Numbered from the stretch's first letter, positions 1 to 6,247 are shown. The stretch is 6,575 nt of DNA from Planctomycetota bacterium (GCA_020346805.1 CP070790.1:3800240-3806814), one strand, 5' to 3'. A program made the numbers and translations. The notes: a model not told the origin generated them from the letters alone.

Positions 1-4
1 ATTG

Positions 5-448
5 ATGTCGTACGCGGGTAATACAGATGTTGAGGAACGGTTGGGCAGTACGCTTTACGTGCAGTTGACCGATGATGCCGGTACGGGTTCGGCGGATGAA
101 GACAAAGTGGCAGAGGCTTTGTTGGGGGCGGAAGGTGAGGTCAACAGTTATCTGGGCCGGCGCTACGCAGTACCCATCGATGTTTCCACTTATAGCGGAG
201 TGGCTGCGGTGTTGAAAAGCGTGACGCTTGATCTGGTGGAGTATCGATTGCATACCCGTCGACCCCCGGTGCCGGATGATGTTCGCAGAAAAAAAGAGGC
301 GGCGGTTAAGTGGCTCGAACGGGTGGCGTCAGGCAGGGCCACATTGCCGGCAGCCAATGAAATACAGGGTAACCAGGTGGATGGAATTATCGGCGAAGTA
401 GTAGGGTCGGATCGGGTTATGAGTCGTGAAGAACTGGAAGACCTGTGA
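5..448 (+). CDS. DUF1320 / Mu gp36-like head-tail connector protein
   Basis: This 147-residue protein matches the pattern of the DUF1320 (gp36) family, small helical proteins encoded just after the major capsid gene in Mu-like and related phages, thought to form the ring joining head and tail. Visible family features in order: an N-terminal helix with a GSTLYVQLTDDAGTG stretch (residues 14-28), the helix DEDKVAEALLGAEGEVNSYL (31-50) followed directly by GRRYAVPI (51-58), a second helix around LDLVEYRLHTRR (75-86), and the basic helix DDVRRKKEAAVKWLERVASG (91-110) before a low-complexity tail. Length is usual for the family. I choose ATG at 5; an in-frame TTG lies just before it, and the ribosome-binding site is outside the window, so an earlier start cannot be excluded. 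A 40-base gap separates it from the gp37-like gene, the same order as in Mu. Family call is from recognised pattern, not a search. Confidence 0.85.
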   Translation: MSYAGNTDVEERLGSTLYVQLTDDAGTGSADEDKVAEALLGAEGEVNSYLGRRYAVPIDVSTYSGVAAVLKSVTLDLVEYRLHTRRPPVPDDVRRKKEAAVKWLERVASGRATLPAANEIQGNQVDGIIGEVVGSDRVMSREELEDL

Positions 449-475
449 TGTGTCTGCGTGCCGATTATTGATGGC

Positions 476-482
476 GGGGTGA
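476..482 (+). promoter_or_regulatory. Ribosome binding site for the gp37-like gene
   Basis: GGGGTGA lies six bases before ATG 489, a good Shine-Dalgarno match that supports this start over later in-frame candidates. It sits at the end of the 40-base spacer after the gp36-like gene; no promoter or terminator is evident in that spacer. Confidence 0.6.
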
Positions 483-488
483 CATATT

Positions 489-1325
489 ATGAGTGCCTGG
501 GAAACAATTGAGAATGCGATAGTGCAGGCCGTCCAACAGTTGACTTTAGGCTCATCGTCGTTGCTGGCGACGGTAAAGGGTCGTACCGCCCGCGATCGAA
601 AGTCGTTGGTAACAGCTGTCGGCAGGGAGCTTTTACCTGCCGCATACGTATTGGCGGTGGGGCGCGATGCAGGGGATAAAGCAACACGCCGACCCGGTGC
701 GCCGGCGTTTAATGTTTTGCTGGCCACCCGGAGTCTGCGTGACGATGATGAAGCCAGGACCGGATCGGATGATGTCACCGGAATGTTCGATGTTTCGGAA
801 AAAGTGGCTGAAGCGCTGCAGGATCTTTTAGTCGATACCAATCGCAGATTGCTGCTGGTTGATGAGCGTTCGATAGGCCCAGATGAAGGTACTATCGTCT
901 GGGAGCAGCGTTACGTACTTCGCCGACAGTCGGAAATATCCGCCCCTACCTTTGGTGGGGTAGCCCTGGCCGGCTCGGATAGTGAAGCACATGTGGAGTT
1001 GGGTAGGCTGCGGCGTGCAGTGTCTGCATTTTCTTTTCCCGGTATCGATGGCGTTTTTGAAAGGAACGTGGGGATCCGCGAAAGGCCGATCAAGTGGAGT
1101 GGGCAATTGCGGGCTGCCAATGATTCGGTATTGAATAACATCGAATCCAACATTGAAGATGAAGTGCGAGACGGCGAAGCGAAAACCATGGTGGATTCCT
1201 GGGGCCGATCGCATCAGATGTGTGTGTTGAAATCATTTTTACGCTGCGGGCGACGGCAGCGTGATGAGTTGACCGGCGAAAGCCTGCAGGATTTCGAAAT
1301 CGAGTTCACCCAGTTGGGACAGTAA
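489..1325 (+). CDS. Two-domain tail completion protein: DUF1834/gp37-like N-half plus tail ring-like C-half
   Basis: The 278-residue product appears to be a fusion. Residues 1 to about 148 resemble the DUF1834/gp37 family of Mu-type phages, inferred to close or terminate the tail: an amphipathic N-terminal helix (1-20), LLPAAYVLAVGRDAG (48-62), FNVLLATRSLRDDDEA (74-89), a helix VSEKVAEALQDLLVD (102-116), and a strand pair ending WEQRYVLRRQ (138-147). This pattern is typical of tail terminators. After a linker comes a second region (about 155-278): FSFPGIDGVFERNVGIRER (181-199), IKWSGQLRA (201-209), a helix VLNNIESNIEDEVRDG (214-229), then strands ending DFEIEFTQLG (268-277). The order of 'G..R.I...G.L' followed by a helix and a closing strand is reminiscent of tail-tube, distal-tail or DNA-circularisation-type ring proteins. 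Gp37 family proteins usually lack this second half. Its position between the connector and the hub supports a neck/tail ring role. Domain boundaries and the second-domain identity are inference. Confidence 0.68.
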   Translation: MSAWETIENAIVQAVQQLTLGSSSLLATVKGRTARDRKSLVTAVGRELLPAAYVLAVGRDAGDKATRRPGAPAFNVLLATRSLRDDDEARTGSDDVTGMFDVSEKVAEALQDLLVDTNRRLLLVDERSIGPDEGTIVWEQRYVLRRQSEISAPTFGGVALAGSDSEAHVELGRLRRAVSAFSFPGIDGVFERNVGIRERPIKWSGQLRAANDSVLNNIESNIEDEVRDGEAKTMVDSWGRSHQMCVLKSFLRCGRRQRDELTGESLQDFEIEFTQLGQ

Positions 1326-1327
1326 CC

Positions 1328-1332
1328 GGAGG
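1328..1332 (+). promoter_or_regulatory. Ribosome binding site for the hub gene
   Basis: A full GGAGG lies five bases before ATG 1338 and only two bases after the TAA stop of the preceding gene. The 12-base gap indicates co-transcription and fixes the start. Confidence 0.7.
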
Positions 1333-1337
1333 CGGAT

Positions 1338-3479
1338 ATGAGTGGATTACGATCGCGAGCCGAATTGACCGAACGCCTGTTGGTCGGCGTAGAAACGGCT
1401 TACGGGTCGGGCGATTTTCAAGTTGATGATCGCCTGCGCGTTGAGGAAGTCTGCCAGCGGTCGGATCAGACAATTTCATCGGCAATTATTTCGGTGCGCA
1501 TTGATAACGATTTTGATTCTCAAGAAGCGAGGCGGCGGTATCAGCCGGATCGCCGAATCGTGGTCATGACCGATGAAACTGATTCCTCTGATCGTGAGAT
1601 ACTGTTTGAAGGTTATGTGCCCGTGCAATCATCGCGATGGGATGGCAGGATTGGCAGAGAAGACGAAAGGTATGTATTCGAAGCCGAGCATGTGTTCGAG
1701 CGGCTTGCCCGAGACCGTGAGGCCTTGATTTTCGGCCGACGTGTTCGCAACGGTGAGATCGAAGACGGTTTGTCCCAAGATCCGGATGATTACACGCACC
1801 AAAGTGTGCTGATGACAGCACTGCCTTGTGTTTTCAATCCGGATGGGGTAGCCAATCGGGCTGATACTCCTTTGACCGTTCTATCGCCGGACGGCCAATC
1901 ACGATCGGTACATTTGTTCACCTGGGAAGGTGACCGGGCGGCAAAGAAATGGACTTACGCGACGGTCCTGCGTTACTTGGTTTGGTTTTACTTGTTGAAA
2001 GAGGGGCCGGTATTTGAGGGGAATGTGTTTTCGGTTACCGGTCCGGTGGTGGACAGGGTGGCGGACCAATCAGATCCGATGATTAAGGCATTGCTTCGCC
2101 AACCGGTCTCGTTCAACTGTGAAGCTACTAATCTGGTGGAAGCGCTAACGCTGCTGGCGTCGGCGGCAGGTATACATATAACGGCGGAGACGAATAATGA
2201 CGGCGGCCGACCGGAGACCGAATTGCGGGTATGGGCCCCGGAAGCCGGTCCGCTGCGACGACTATATTTAGTTCGCGGCGGTTGTCGCACGGATGGTGAA
2301 CCGAGATACCATACCGCCAATCGTTCTACCTCTCAGATATTGTCGGATAATAACATTTATCGCGGCCATGTTACCTGGGATCATCGACGTATTGTGAACT
2401 ACCCCGTAGTAATCGGCGGAGTAAAGCAGTATGAGATGACCGTATCTTTGTGGCCGGGATGGGTGCCCAGAGATAATCTGGACAATGTGGATGCACCGGA
2501 TCGCGAGGATGCCAAAGCATTGGCATTGACACCGGCACAAGTGGAAGCCTTGGGGGATGATGCGGAAAACGAGGATTGGTTCCAGCGCTATCATCGTCGG
2601 GGAAGAAATTTCAAATCCGATGCCGACGTCGGCCGACTGTGGGTACTTAATGAGAATGATTATTACGATGGGGCAATCTACAACCGTAATGCTCCTTTCG
2701 ATGACTACAGACCCTTTGATTTCTCCACCGTAACCGATTCCACAGTTACTACGCCGGGAGCGTGGATGAGACGGGCCAGACGGTTGCTGCCGACTATATC
2801 AACCTCGTCTGACGGTCGTCCTTTGGGAGTCTGGATAGAGGTCAGTTTTGATTCGGGTACTACCTGGCAGCAGCAGTCAGGCGGCGTACGCATATTACAG
2901 GATCACATCGGCATCTATTTCGATTGTGAAAATCCTACCGAGGTAACTCCCGCAGGTGTACCGCCGGAAGAACAGAACATGTGGTACGCTATTATCGATC
3001 AAACGTTCCGCGTGCGGGTGACGGCATCAATTGAGAGCGATGAGCGGTTATTGGCTGTTTCCCCGCTGGATCGATCGGACTCGCCGACGTTGCAGGTTAA
3101 TGCCATGATTGTCAGGAGAGCCAAGTCGTTTCTCTATAAGTCTCGTACACACACAACCAATGTTTTGAATCCTCAAGGTATTGGCGGATCGGTGGAACGA
3201 GACGATACAACATTGATTGAATCGTTGGTTCGACAGTTGGCCCACAGAAACCAGGATCGCCGTATCCGTGTAGCCCCGACCATTCCCTGGTTGGAAACAG
3301 GCTATGCCCTCGGCGATCGAATCGCCGAAATTCGAGGCCGACATCTTCGATTTACGACAACTGTGGGAGCCGAACAGCAGTATCCATCGGTGGTCGAACG
3401 TCGATTTGTCTGGCGGGACGATCGGTACGAAACAATTTTGACAATGGGAATTACCGACGTTCCAGGTGAAGCAGTATAG
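1338..3479 (+). CDS. Putative tail hub / baseplate hub protein (gpD/gp44-like organisation)
   Basis: This 713-residue protein is probably the hub at the tail end that binds the tube and carries the tip proteins. The N-terminal part (about 25-135) has strand-rich segments typical of hub barrels: SAIISVRIDNDFD (48-60), RRIVVMTDE (72-80), REILFEGYVPVQSSRW (86-101) and YVFEAEHVFERLARDREALI (112-131). The middle contains a segment common in hub proteins, VSFNCEATNLVEALTLLASAAGIHI (about 257-281), then a polar strand ELRVW (295-299). The C-terminal part has a helix LIESLVRQLAHRN (626-638) followed by YALGDRIAEIRGRHLRF (656-672) and VVERRFVWRDDRYETILTMG (685-704); a 'lGDrI..I.gR' turn before the last strands is usual near the end of hub/tail-tip proteins. 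I see no lysozyme, peptidase or signal sequence; the tryptophan-rich stretch at 205-220 is too short and polar-flanked for a membrane anchor. The length is about twice a typical gpD hub, so the centre (380-600) may be an added decorating region. A component specific to siphophage tips is an alternative. Confidence 0.6.
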   Translation: MSGLRSRAELTERLLVGVETAYGSGDFQVDDRLRVEEVCQRSDQTISSAIISVRIDNDFDSQEARRRYQPDRRIVVMTDETDSSDREILFEGYVPVQSSRWDGRIGREDERYVFEAEHVFERLARDREALIFGRRVRNGEIEDGLSQDPDDYTHQSVLMTALPCVFNPDGVANRADTPLTVLSPDGQSRSVHLFTWEGDRAAKKWTYATVLRYLVWFYLLKEGPVFEGNVFSVTGPVVDRVADQSDPMIKALLRQPVSFNCEATNLVEALTLLASAAGIHITAETNNDGGRPETELRVWAPEAGPLRRLYLVRGGCRTDGEPRYHTANRSTSQILSDNNIYRGHVTWDHRRIVNYPVVIGGVKQYEMTVSLWPGWVPRDNLDNVDAPDREDAKALALTPAQVEALGDDAENEDWFQRYHRRGRNFKSDADVGRLWVLNENDYYDGAIYNRNAPFDDYRPFDFSTVTDSTVTTPGAWMRRARRLLPTISTSSDGRPLGVWIEVSFDSGTTWQQQSGGVRILQDHIGIYFDCENPTEVTPAGVPPEEQNMWYAIIDQTFRVRVTASIESDERLLAVSPLDRSDSPTLQVNAMIVRRAKSFLYKSRTHTTNVLNPQGIGGSVERDDTTLIESLVRQLAHRNQDRRIRVAPTIPWLETGYALGDRIAEIRGRHLRFTTTVGAEQQYPSVVERRFVWRDDRYETILTMGITDVPGEAV

Positions 3480-3482
3480 GGA
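3478..3482 (+). promoter_or_regulatory. Ribosome binding site overlapping the hub stop codon
   Basis: AGGGA, sharing bases with the TAG stop of the hub gene, lies six bases before ATG 3489. It favours this ATG over the TTG at 3483, which would have no room for a binding site. The arrangement suggests translational coupling. Confidence 0.6.
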
Positions 3483-3488
3483 TTGGTT

Positions 3489-3974
3489 ATGCAGGCAATA
3501 AAGCTGGGAGTAGTACGCAATCGCAACTATCGTTCGGCGGATGGATTCCACATTTACACCGACGGCGGCAGCGGGCAGATGGACTGGATGCATCCGGCTA
3601 CCCCGCGGCGCATATTGTTTTGGGAGGATGCCCCGCTAATGGCCGGCCATCTTCTTGCGGGTCATGTGATGGCCCAACACTTGGACAGCGTGTGGATCGA
3701 CGGCCATCTGGAGGGTACGCATCTGCTTGATGAATTCCTGCTGCCGGCGACGACGATTTTTTACGAAACGGATCTGTTTGTCTTCGGCCGATTTCGCCAT
3801 GCAGTAGTAACGGAGGACAGCCTGGGCAACGCCACCACCGACGGCGTGGTGGTTTGCCAGACGGTCATCAATAGCGAACCGGGGCAGGCCAACGACTTTC
3901 TCCCGATATCCTATGACTCACAAAATGATCGCTTGACTTTTTCATTCACACTCAGCGAAAGGTTGACGGGGTAA
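3489..3974 (+). CDS. Small phage tail-tip protein with histidine ladder (unrecognised family)
   Basis: I cannot name a family for this 161-residue protein. The N-terminus has a strand-like FHIYTDGGSGQMDW (20-33), a turn pattern that recalls the first strands of fibronectin-III-like domains in phage tail proteins. The centre is remarkable: histidines at 54, 59, 64, 73 and 78, mostly five residues apart, in A-G-H-L-L type units, ending GHLEGTHLLDEFLLP (72-86). The C-terminal half returns to beta pattern: FVFGRFRHAVVTEDSLGN (about 97-114), a strand with a D..GN turn typical of Fn3-like folds, then CQTVINSEP and a final TFSFTLSE strand. No signal peptide or membrane segment is present. ATG 3489 is chosen because of the binding site overlapping the preceding stop codon. 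Its place straight after the hub and before fiber-like genes suggests a small tail-tip or fiber-adaptor protein; metal binding by the histidines is inference. Confidence 0.6.
   Translation: MQAIKLGVVRNRNYRSADGFHIYTDGGSGQMDWMHPATPRRILFWEDAPLMAGHLLAGHVMAQHLDSVWIDGHLEGTHLLDEFLLPATTIFYETDLFVFGRFRHAVVTEDSLGNATTDGVVVCQTVINSEPGQANDFLPISYDSQNDRLTFSFTLSERLTG
3832..3852 (+). repeat. Perfect 7-bp inverted repeat inside a gene
   Basis: CCACCAC (3832-3838) and GTGGTGG (3846-3852) pair exactly around a seven-base loop inside the histidine-ladder gene. It encodes an ordinary ATTDGVVV stretch, so it may be incidental to codon choice. Confidence 0.35.
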
Positions 3975-3990
3975 CATTATTACTTGTGAG

Positions 3991-4015
3991 GTTCAGGCGG
4001 GATTACTCGCCGAAC
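3991..4015 (+). repeat. GC-rich hairpin in the spacer between tail-tip and fiber genes
   Basis: GTTC-A-GGCG (3991-3999) pairs with CGCC-GAAC (4008-4015): eight pairs with one bulged A and an eight-base loop. It follows the TAA stop by 16 bases and precedes the next Shine-Dalgarno sequence by 12. The following sequence (AAATTTTAT) is only weakly T-rich, so it could be a leaky terminator, an RNA processing site or an mRNA-stabilising structure that sets different levels of the upstream tail genes and downstream fiber genes. The structure is seen; its function is inference. Confidence 0.45.
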
Positions 4016-4027
4016 ACCAAATTTTAT

Positions 4028-4033
4028 AAGGGG
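4028..4033 (+). promoter_or_regulatory. Ribosome binding site for the fiber-like gene
   Basis: AAGGGG lies six bases before ATG 4040 and decides this start over the GTG codon three bases earlier. Confidence 0.65.
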
Positions 4034-4039
4034 TAAGTG

Positions 4040-4864
4040 ATGGCGACATATCCAAACCAGACTTGGCCTTCCGATGCCACTATTGAAGCGTTGGACGGAA
4101 CCACCGATACCCAGACCGGTCTACCGTATGTTGCCAAAGGAACCGGACCGACCAGCGTCCCTTCCTATGAAATCCAATACAACCGCCACCAGCATAGAAG
4201 GAATCAAATCCTGGCCGGCTGGCGTCAGGGTATGGTGGTGGACGAGGGGAGCCTGAAAATCGGTGTGTACCCCATCAAGTACACCCAGGCCGGTGCCAGA
4301 AAAAACTACACCGGTACCACCGGTGTTTCCGTACCCGACAATTCGAGCAAGGTGGTATATTTGGACAGTTCCTCAACCCTTCAGGTGGCCGATGCCTGGC
4401 CCGGCGATATAACCACGTTTTTACCTTTGGCTTCCATCGAAACCAGCAACGGGCAGATGACCATTACCGATCTGAGGGTATATACAACCTTCCACGTTCC
4501 TTCACTGGAAGCGTCGGGGGTAAAAGATCGCCGGATTGTTACCGCCCATCGTGCCAGTGTGGGTAACAGTGAATCGGATACGGAAATATTCGAATTTGAT
4601 CCCCCGGAAGATCTGACTCTTGATGAGGTGCAGGTATATTGTACGGCCGCCGCAGCGACGGCCGGCGTGGATGTGAAGGAGGCCGGGGTGTCGGTATTAT
4701 CGTCGTCGGCAACACCGTCGGCGGGAGCAGTAGTCAAGCCGACAATTTCCGATTCGAGTATTTCCGCATCAAACAACGTGACCGTGCATGTGACTACGGA
4801 TGGGACCGGCAGCATTACGGATTTAACGGTTACCCTGATATTTAAGGCAGTGGTGGCGGCATAA
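4040..4864 (+). CDS. Phage tail fiber / adsorption-type structural protein
   Basis: The 274-residue product has the look of a beta-structured virion appendage protein. Residues 43-60 (YEIQYNRHQHRRNQILAG) form a charged region, followed by strand-turn segments: SLKIGVYPIKYTQAG (71-85), KVVYLDSSSTLQV (104-116), then FLPLASIETSNGQMTITDLR (127-146). The last run, a 'LA.i.T..G.it.I.D.R' signature with a preceding 'VYLD..g.L.V', is one I associate with phage tail-fiber and baseplate-wedge-tip proteins. The C-terminal part (about 192-270), LDEVQVYCTAAAATAGVDV then ITDLTVTLIFK, is a Ser/Thr/Ala-rich beta-sandwich-like segment seen in virion surface proteins. No transmembrane segment or catalytic motif is visible. 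The gene is translationally coupled to the LamG gene by a one-base overlap (TAATG), suggesting both proteins act together, probably as fiber shaft and receptor-binding tip. Family call by pattern only. Confidence 0.6.
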   Translation: MATYPNQTWPSDATIEALDGTTDTQTGLPYVAKGTGPTSVPSYEIQYNRHQHRRNQILAGWRQGMVVDEGSLKIGVYPIKYTQAGARKNYTGTTGVSVPDNSSKVVYLDSSSTLQVADAWPGDITTFLPLASIETSNGQMTITDLRVYTTFHVPSLEASGVKDRRIVTAHRASVGNSESDTEIFEFDPPEDLTLDEVQVYCTAAAATAGVDVKEAGVSVLSSSATPSAGAVVKPTISDSSISASNNVTVHVTTDGTGSITDLTVTLIFKAVVAA

Positions 4865-5589
4865 TGGCGAGAGAAAATCAAAATTTCGGCGATCAGTTGA
4901 CAATATCAAATCCATCTGAATTGCAAAATTTAGATCCGTTCACTTTTGCCTGCTGGCTGTATATGAAGAACCCCTACGGAATTTCCGCAACTTATCCGAG
5001 GATTTACGAGACCGACGATAGTGCTGACAATGTGGCAAGAAATTTGTTTTTTAATAATCAATCGAAATTATGTTTACAGGTAAAGCGCAATACCACAAAC
5101 GCGATTGCTGTAAGTAACGCCAATCCTGTCAGCTATACCATCTGGACCCATGTCCTGGCCACGTTTGATTCAACGGATGTACCCAGAATGTATCTTAATG
5201 GTGCGGAAATATCTTATTCTTCTCAGACAGGGGGATCGGGGACATTAAAGACTGAATCGGGCGGCGACCTGGCATTTATGAATTCTGTGGTTATTAATTC
5301 AACCCTTAACGGTCGTATGGCGGAGGTTGGATTTTGGAATCGATTATTGAGTTCGGCGGAGAGAACCAATCTGGCAGCCAACAAATGGTCGCCGATGCTG
5401 ATTCCATCCGGGTTAGTGGGTGCCTGGCGATTATTAGGTGATGATTCGCCGGAACCGGACTCGGTTTATGGCAATAACGCTGCCGTAACCGGAAGCATCA
5501 AGGCCGATCACCCGCCGGGGATCGTAACCTCTTTGGGCAAGCCGTCGTCGGCCCTGGTACCGGGGCTGGTGGGAAAATTGTGGAGCTGA
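4864..5589 (+). CDS. LamG/concanavalin-like domain protein (probable receptor-binding tip)
   Basis: The 241-residue product contains one LamG-type jellyroll (LamG_3 / concanavalin-A-like) domain spanning about 8-170, a fold used to bind glycans. Diagnostic pieces are FTFACWLYM (26-34), the core YTIWTHVLATFDS (91-103) with W94-T-H96 and F101-D102, the MYLNGAEI strand (109-116), and GRMAEVGFWNRLLSSAE (150-166), which matches the 'G.iaEv.fwnr.Ls..E' hallmark. The C-terminal part has LVGAWRL (184-190), DSPEPDSVYGNN (194-205) and ADHPPG (214-219), a tail I associate with LamG proteins of phages and environmental bacteria. There is no signal peptide, which fits a virion rather than a secreted protein. 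The start overlaps the previous stop by one base and has no strong Shine-Dalgarno sequence, so it depends on coupling. The first part is clearly more A+T-rich than neighbouring genes (16 G+C of 60 at 5041-5100), a sign of separate acquisition. Confidence 0.85.
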   Translation: MARENQNFGDQLTISNPSELQNLDPFTFACWLYMKNPYGISATYPRIYETDDSADNVARNLFFNNQSKLCLQVKRNTTNAIAVSNANPVSYTIWTHVLATFDSTDVPRMYLNGAEISYSSQTGGSGTLKTESGGDLAFMNSVVINSTLNGRMAEVGFWNRLLSSAERTNLAANKWSPMLIPSGLVGAWRLLGDDSPEPDSVYGNNAAVTGSIKADHPPGIVTSLGKPSSALVPGLVGKLWS

Positions 5590-5652
5590 GAAGACAGGGA
5601 CGGAACTCTGAATACTGACTCCTGTCTCCTGACTACTTTAAAAGGATTTATC
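5590..5652 (+). repeat. Spacer with three heptamer repeats and a weak inverted repeat
   Basis: The 63-base spacer carries CTGACTC, CTGTCTC, CTGACTA in tandem (5615-5635). AGACAGG (5592-5598) can pair with CCTGTCT (5621-5627) over a 22-base loop. It ends with an AAAGGA ribosome-binding site (5641-5646). The heptamer style resembles low-complexity intergenic repeats of cellular genomes rather than compact phage spacers. It shows no T-tract and I do not call a terminator. Confidence 0.5.
5641..5646 (+). promoter_or_regulatory. Ribosome binding site for the small beta-rich protein
   Basis: AAAGGA lies six bases before ATG 5653 and supports that start. Confidence 0.6.
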
Positions 5653-6165
5653 ATGTTGACACAATTGGATCAGGAAAATGCGGATCTTGATTTGACTTCA
5701 TTGGTAACCGTATTAACCCATACCCCCTCTAACAGTCATGCCCTGCGCTGCATAGCTCATATAGAGCTGGGTGATGGTTCAAAGGACCTGGATGGATCGG
5801 GTGGTGACTTTGAGTTGGTAGTAACCATTGGAGGGCAGACGGTTCAACCTTCGCCGGAAACAATTGCTTTTTCCACCGATGTGCAGGCGGTTATTCAGAC
5901 CAGGTCCTTTGCCGTACCGGCGGGAGCCCAGGTGGTGGTCAGGATACAAAGCCCCAATTCCGCCGATACCGATGTAGATGTAACTGCCACTCTATATGAT
6001 GCCGGTGATACTGAAATGCACATGGTCAAGGCTGCACTGGCCAACAAGCGGGAACATACCATCGATACCGGGGTGGACGTCATCAAAGACGACGACGGCT
6101 CAACTACCTTGCGTACCCTGACGCCGAGCGAAACCAACGGTGTGGTTACCGTGACGCCAAGCTGA
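5653..6165 (+). CDS. Small beta-rich structural protein with conserved-looking C-terminal module
   Basis: I do not recognise a named family for this 170-residue protein. The N-terminal two thirds are a beta-sandwich pattern of alternating hydrophobic strands: LRCIAHIELG (31-40), FELVVTIGG (53-61), IQTRSFAVPAGAQVVVRIQS (81-100) and TDVDVTATLYD (106-116). Tail-fiber or capsid-decoration proteins often look like this. The last 47 residues form a separate module: MVKAALANKREHTIDTG (124-140), VIKDDDGSTTLRTL (143-156), and TPSETNGVVTVTPS (157-170). This 'aaLANKr......DDDG.ttlrtl.Pse.dg' pattern reminds me of phage virion surface proteins, where it may be a common attachment or trimerisation tail, but I cannot prove it here. 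No signal peptide or membrane helix is present. It sits after the LamG gene, separated by a repeat-bearing spacer, and before another likely adsorption gene. Confidence 0.55.
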   Translation: MLTQLDQENADLDLTSLVTVLTHTPSNSHALRCIAHIELGDGSKDLDGSGGDFELVVTIGGQTVQPSPETIAFSTDVQAVIQTRSFAVPAGAQVVVRIQSPNSADTDVDVTATLYDAGDTEMHMVKAALANKREHTIDTGVDVIKDDDGSTTLRTLTPSETNGVVTVTPS

Positions 6166-6174
6166 GTGAAGGTA

Positions 6175-6247
6175 TGAAGAATGAAGAATTGAATACCGAG
6201 CATAGCGATTCTTCGCTAGGCCATAAGTTTTAATTTTTCATTTTTAA
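6175..6247 (+). repeat. Long imperfect inverted repeat enclosing a perfect hairpin in a gene leader
   Basis: The arm at 6175-6193 (TGAAGAATGAAGAATTGAA) pairs with 6229-6247 (TTTAATTTTTCATTTTTAA): 18 of 19 positions pair if three G-U wobbles are allowed, with one mismatch. Inside lies TAGCGA-TTCT-TCGCTA (6203-6218), a perfect 6-bp hairpin extended by GC/GC pairs at 6200-6201 and 6220-6221 across one mismatch. All mismatches between the outer arms are of the kind that preserve + strand RNA pairing. It occupies most of the 108-base spacer and ends 15 bases before the next Shine-Dalgarno sequence. It may be a degenerate mobile repeat or a structured leader; no U-tract terminator is evident. Confidence 0.55.

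Noticed and set aside
329..841. Open reverse-strand frame of 170 codons
   Set aside because: It spans the gene boundary at 449-488 and lies antisense to two well-supported + genes; the encoded sequence has low-complexity Ser/Arg composition and no recognisable family.
1950..2000. Tryptophan/leucine-rich stretch of the hub-like protein (residues about 205-221) as a membrane segment
   Set aside because: Interrupted by Arg and flanked by polar residues within a large soluble protein; more likely a buried helix.
3048..3593. Open reverse-strand frame of 181 codons
   Set aside because: Antisense to the hub C-terminus and the next gene start; cysteine/histidine-scattered composition without a motif, typical of a shadow frame.
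4381..4881. Open reverse-strand frame of 166 codons
   Set aside because: Shadow of the Ser/Thr/Ala-rich C-terminus of the fiber-like gene, whose codon bias leaves the opposite strand free of stops.
4864..5589. Diversity-generating retroelement variable region in the LamG gene
   Set aside because: No template repeat, no reverse transcriptase and no adenine-biased duplicated segment is visible in the window.
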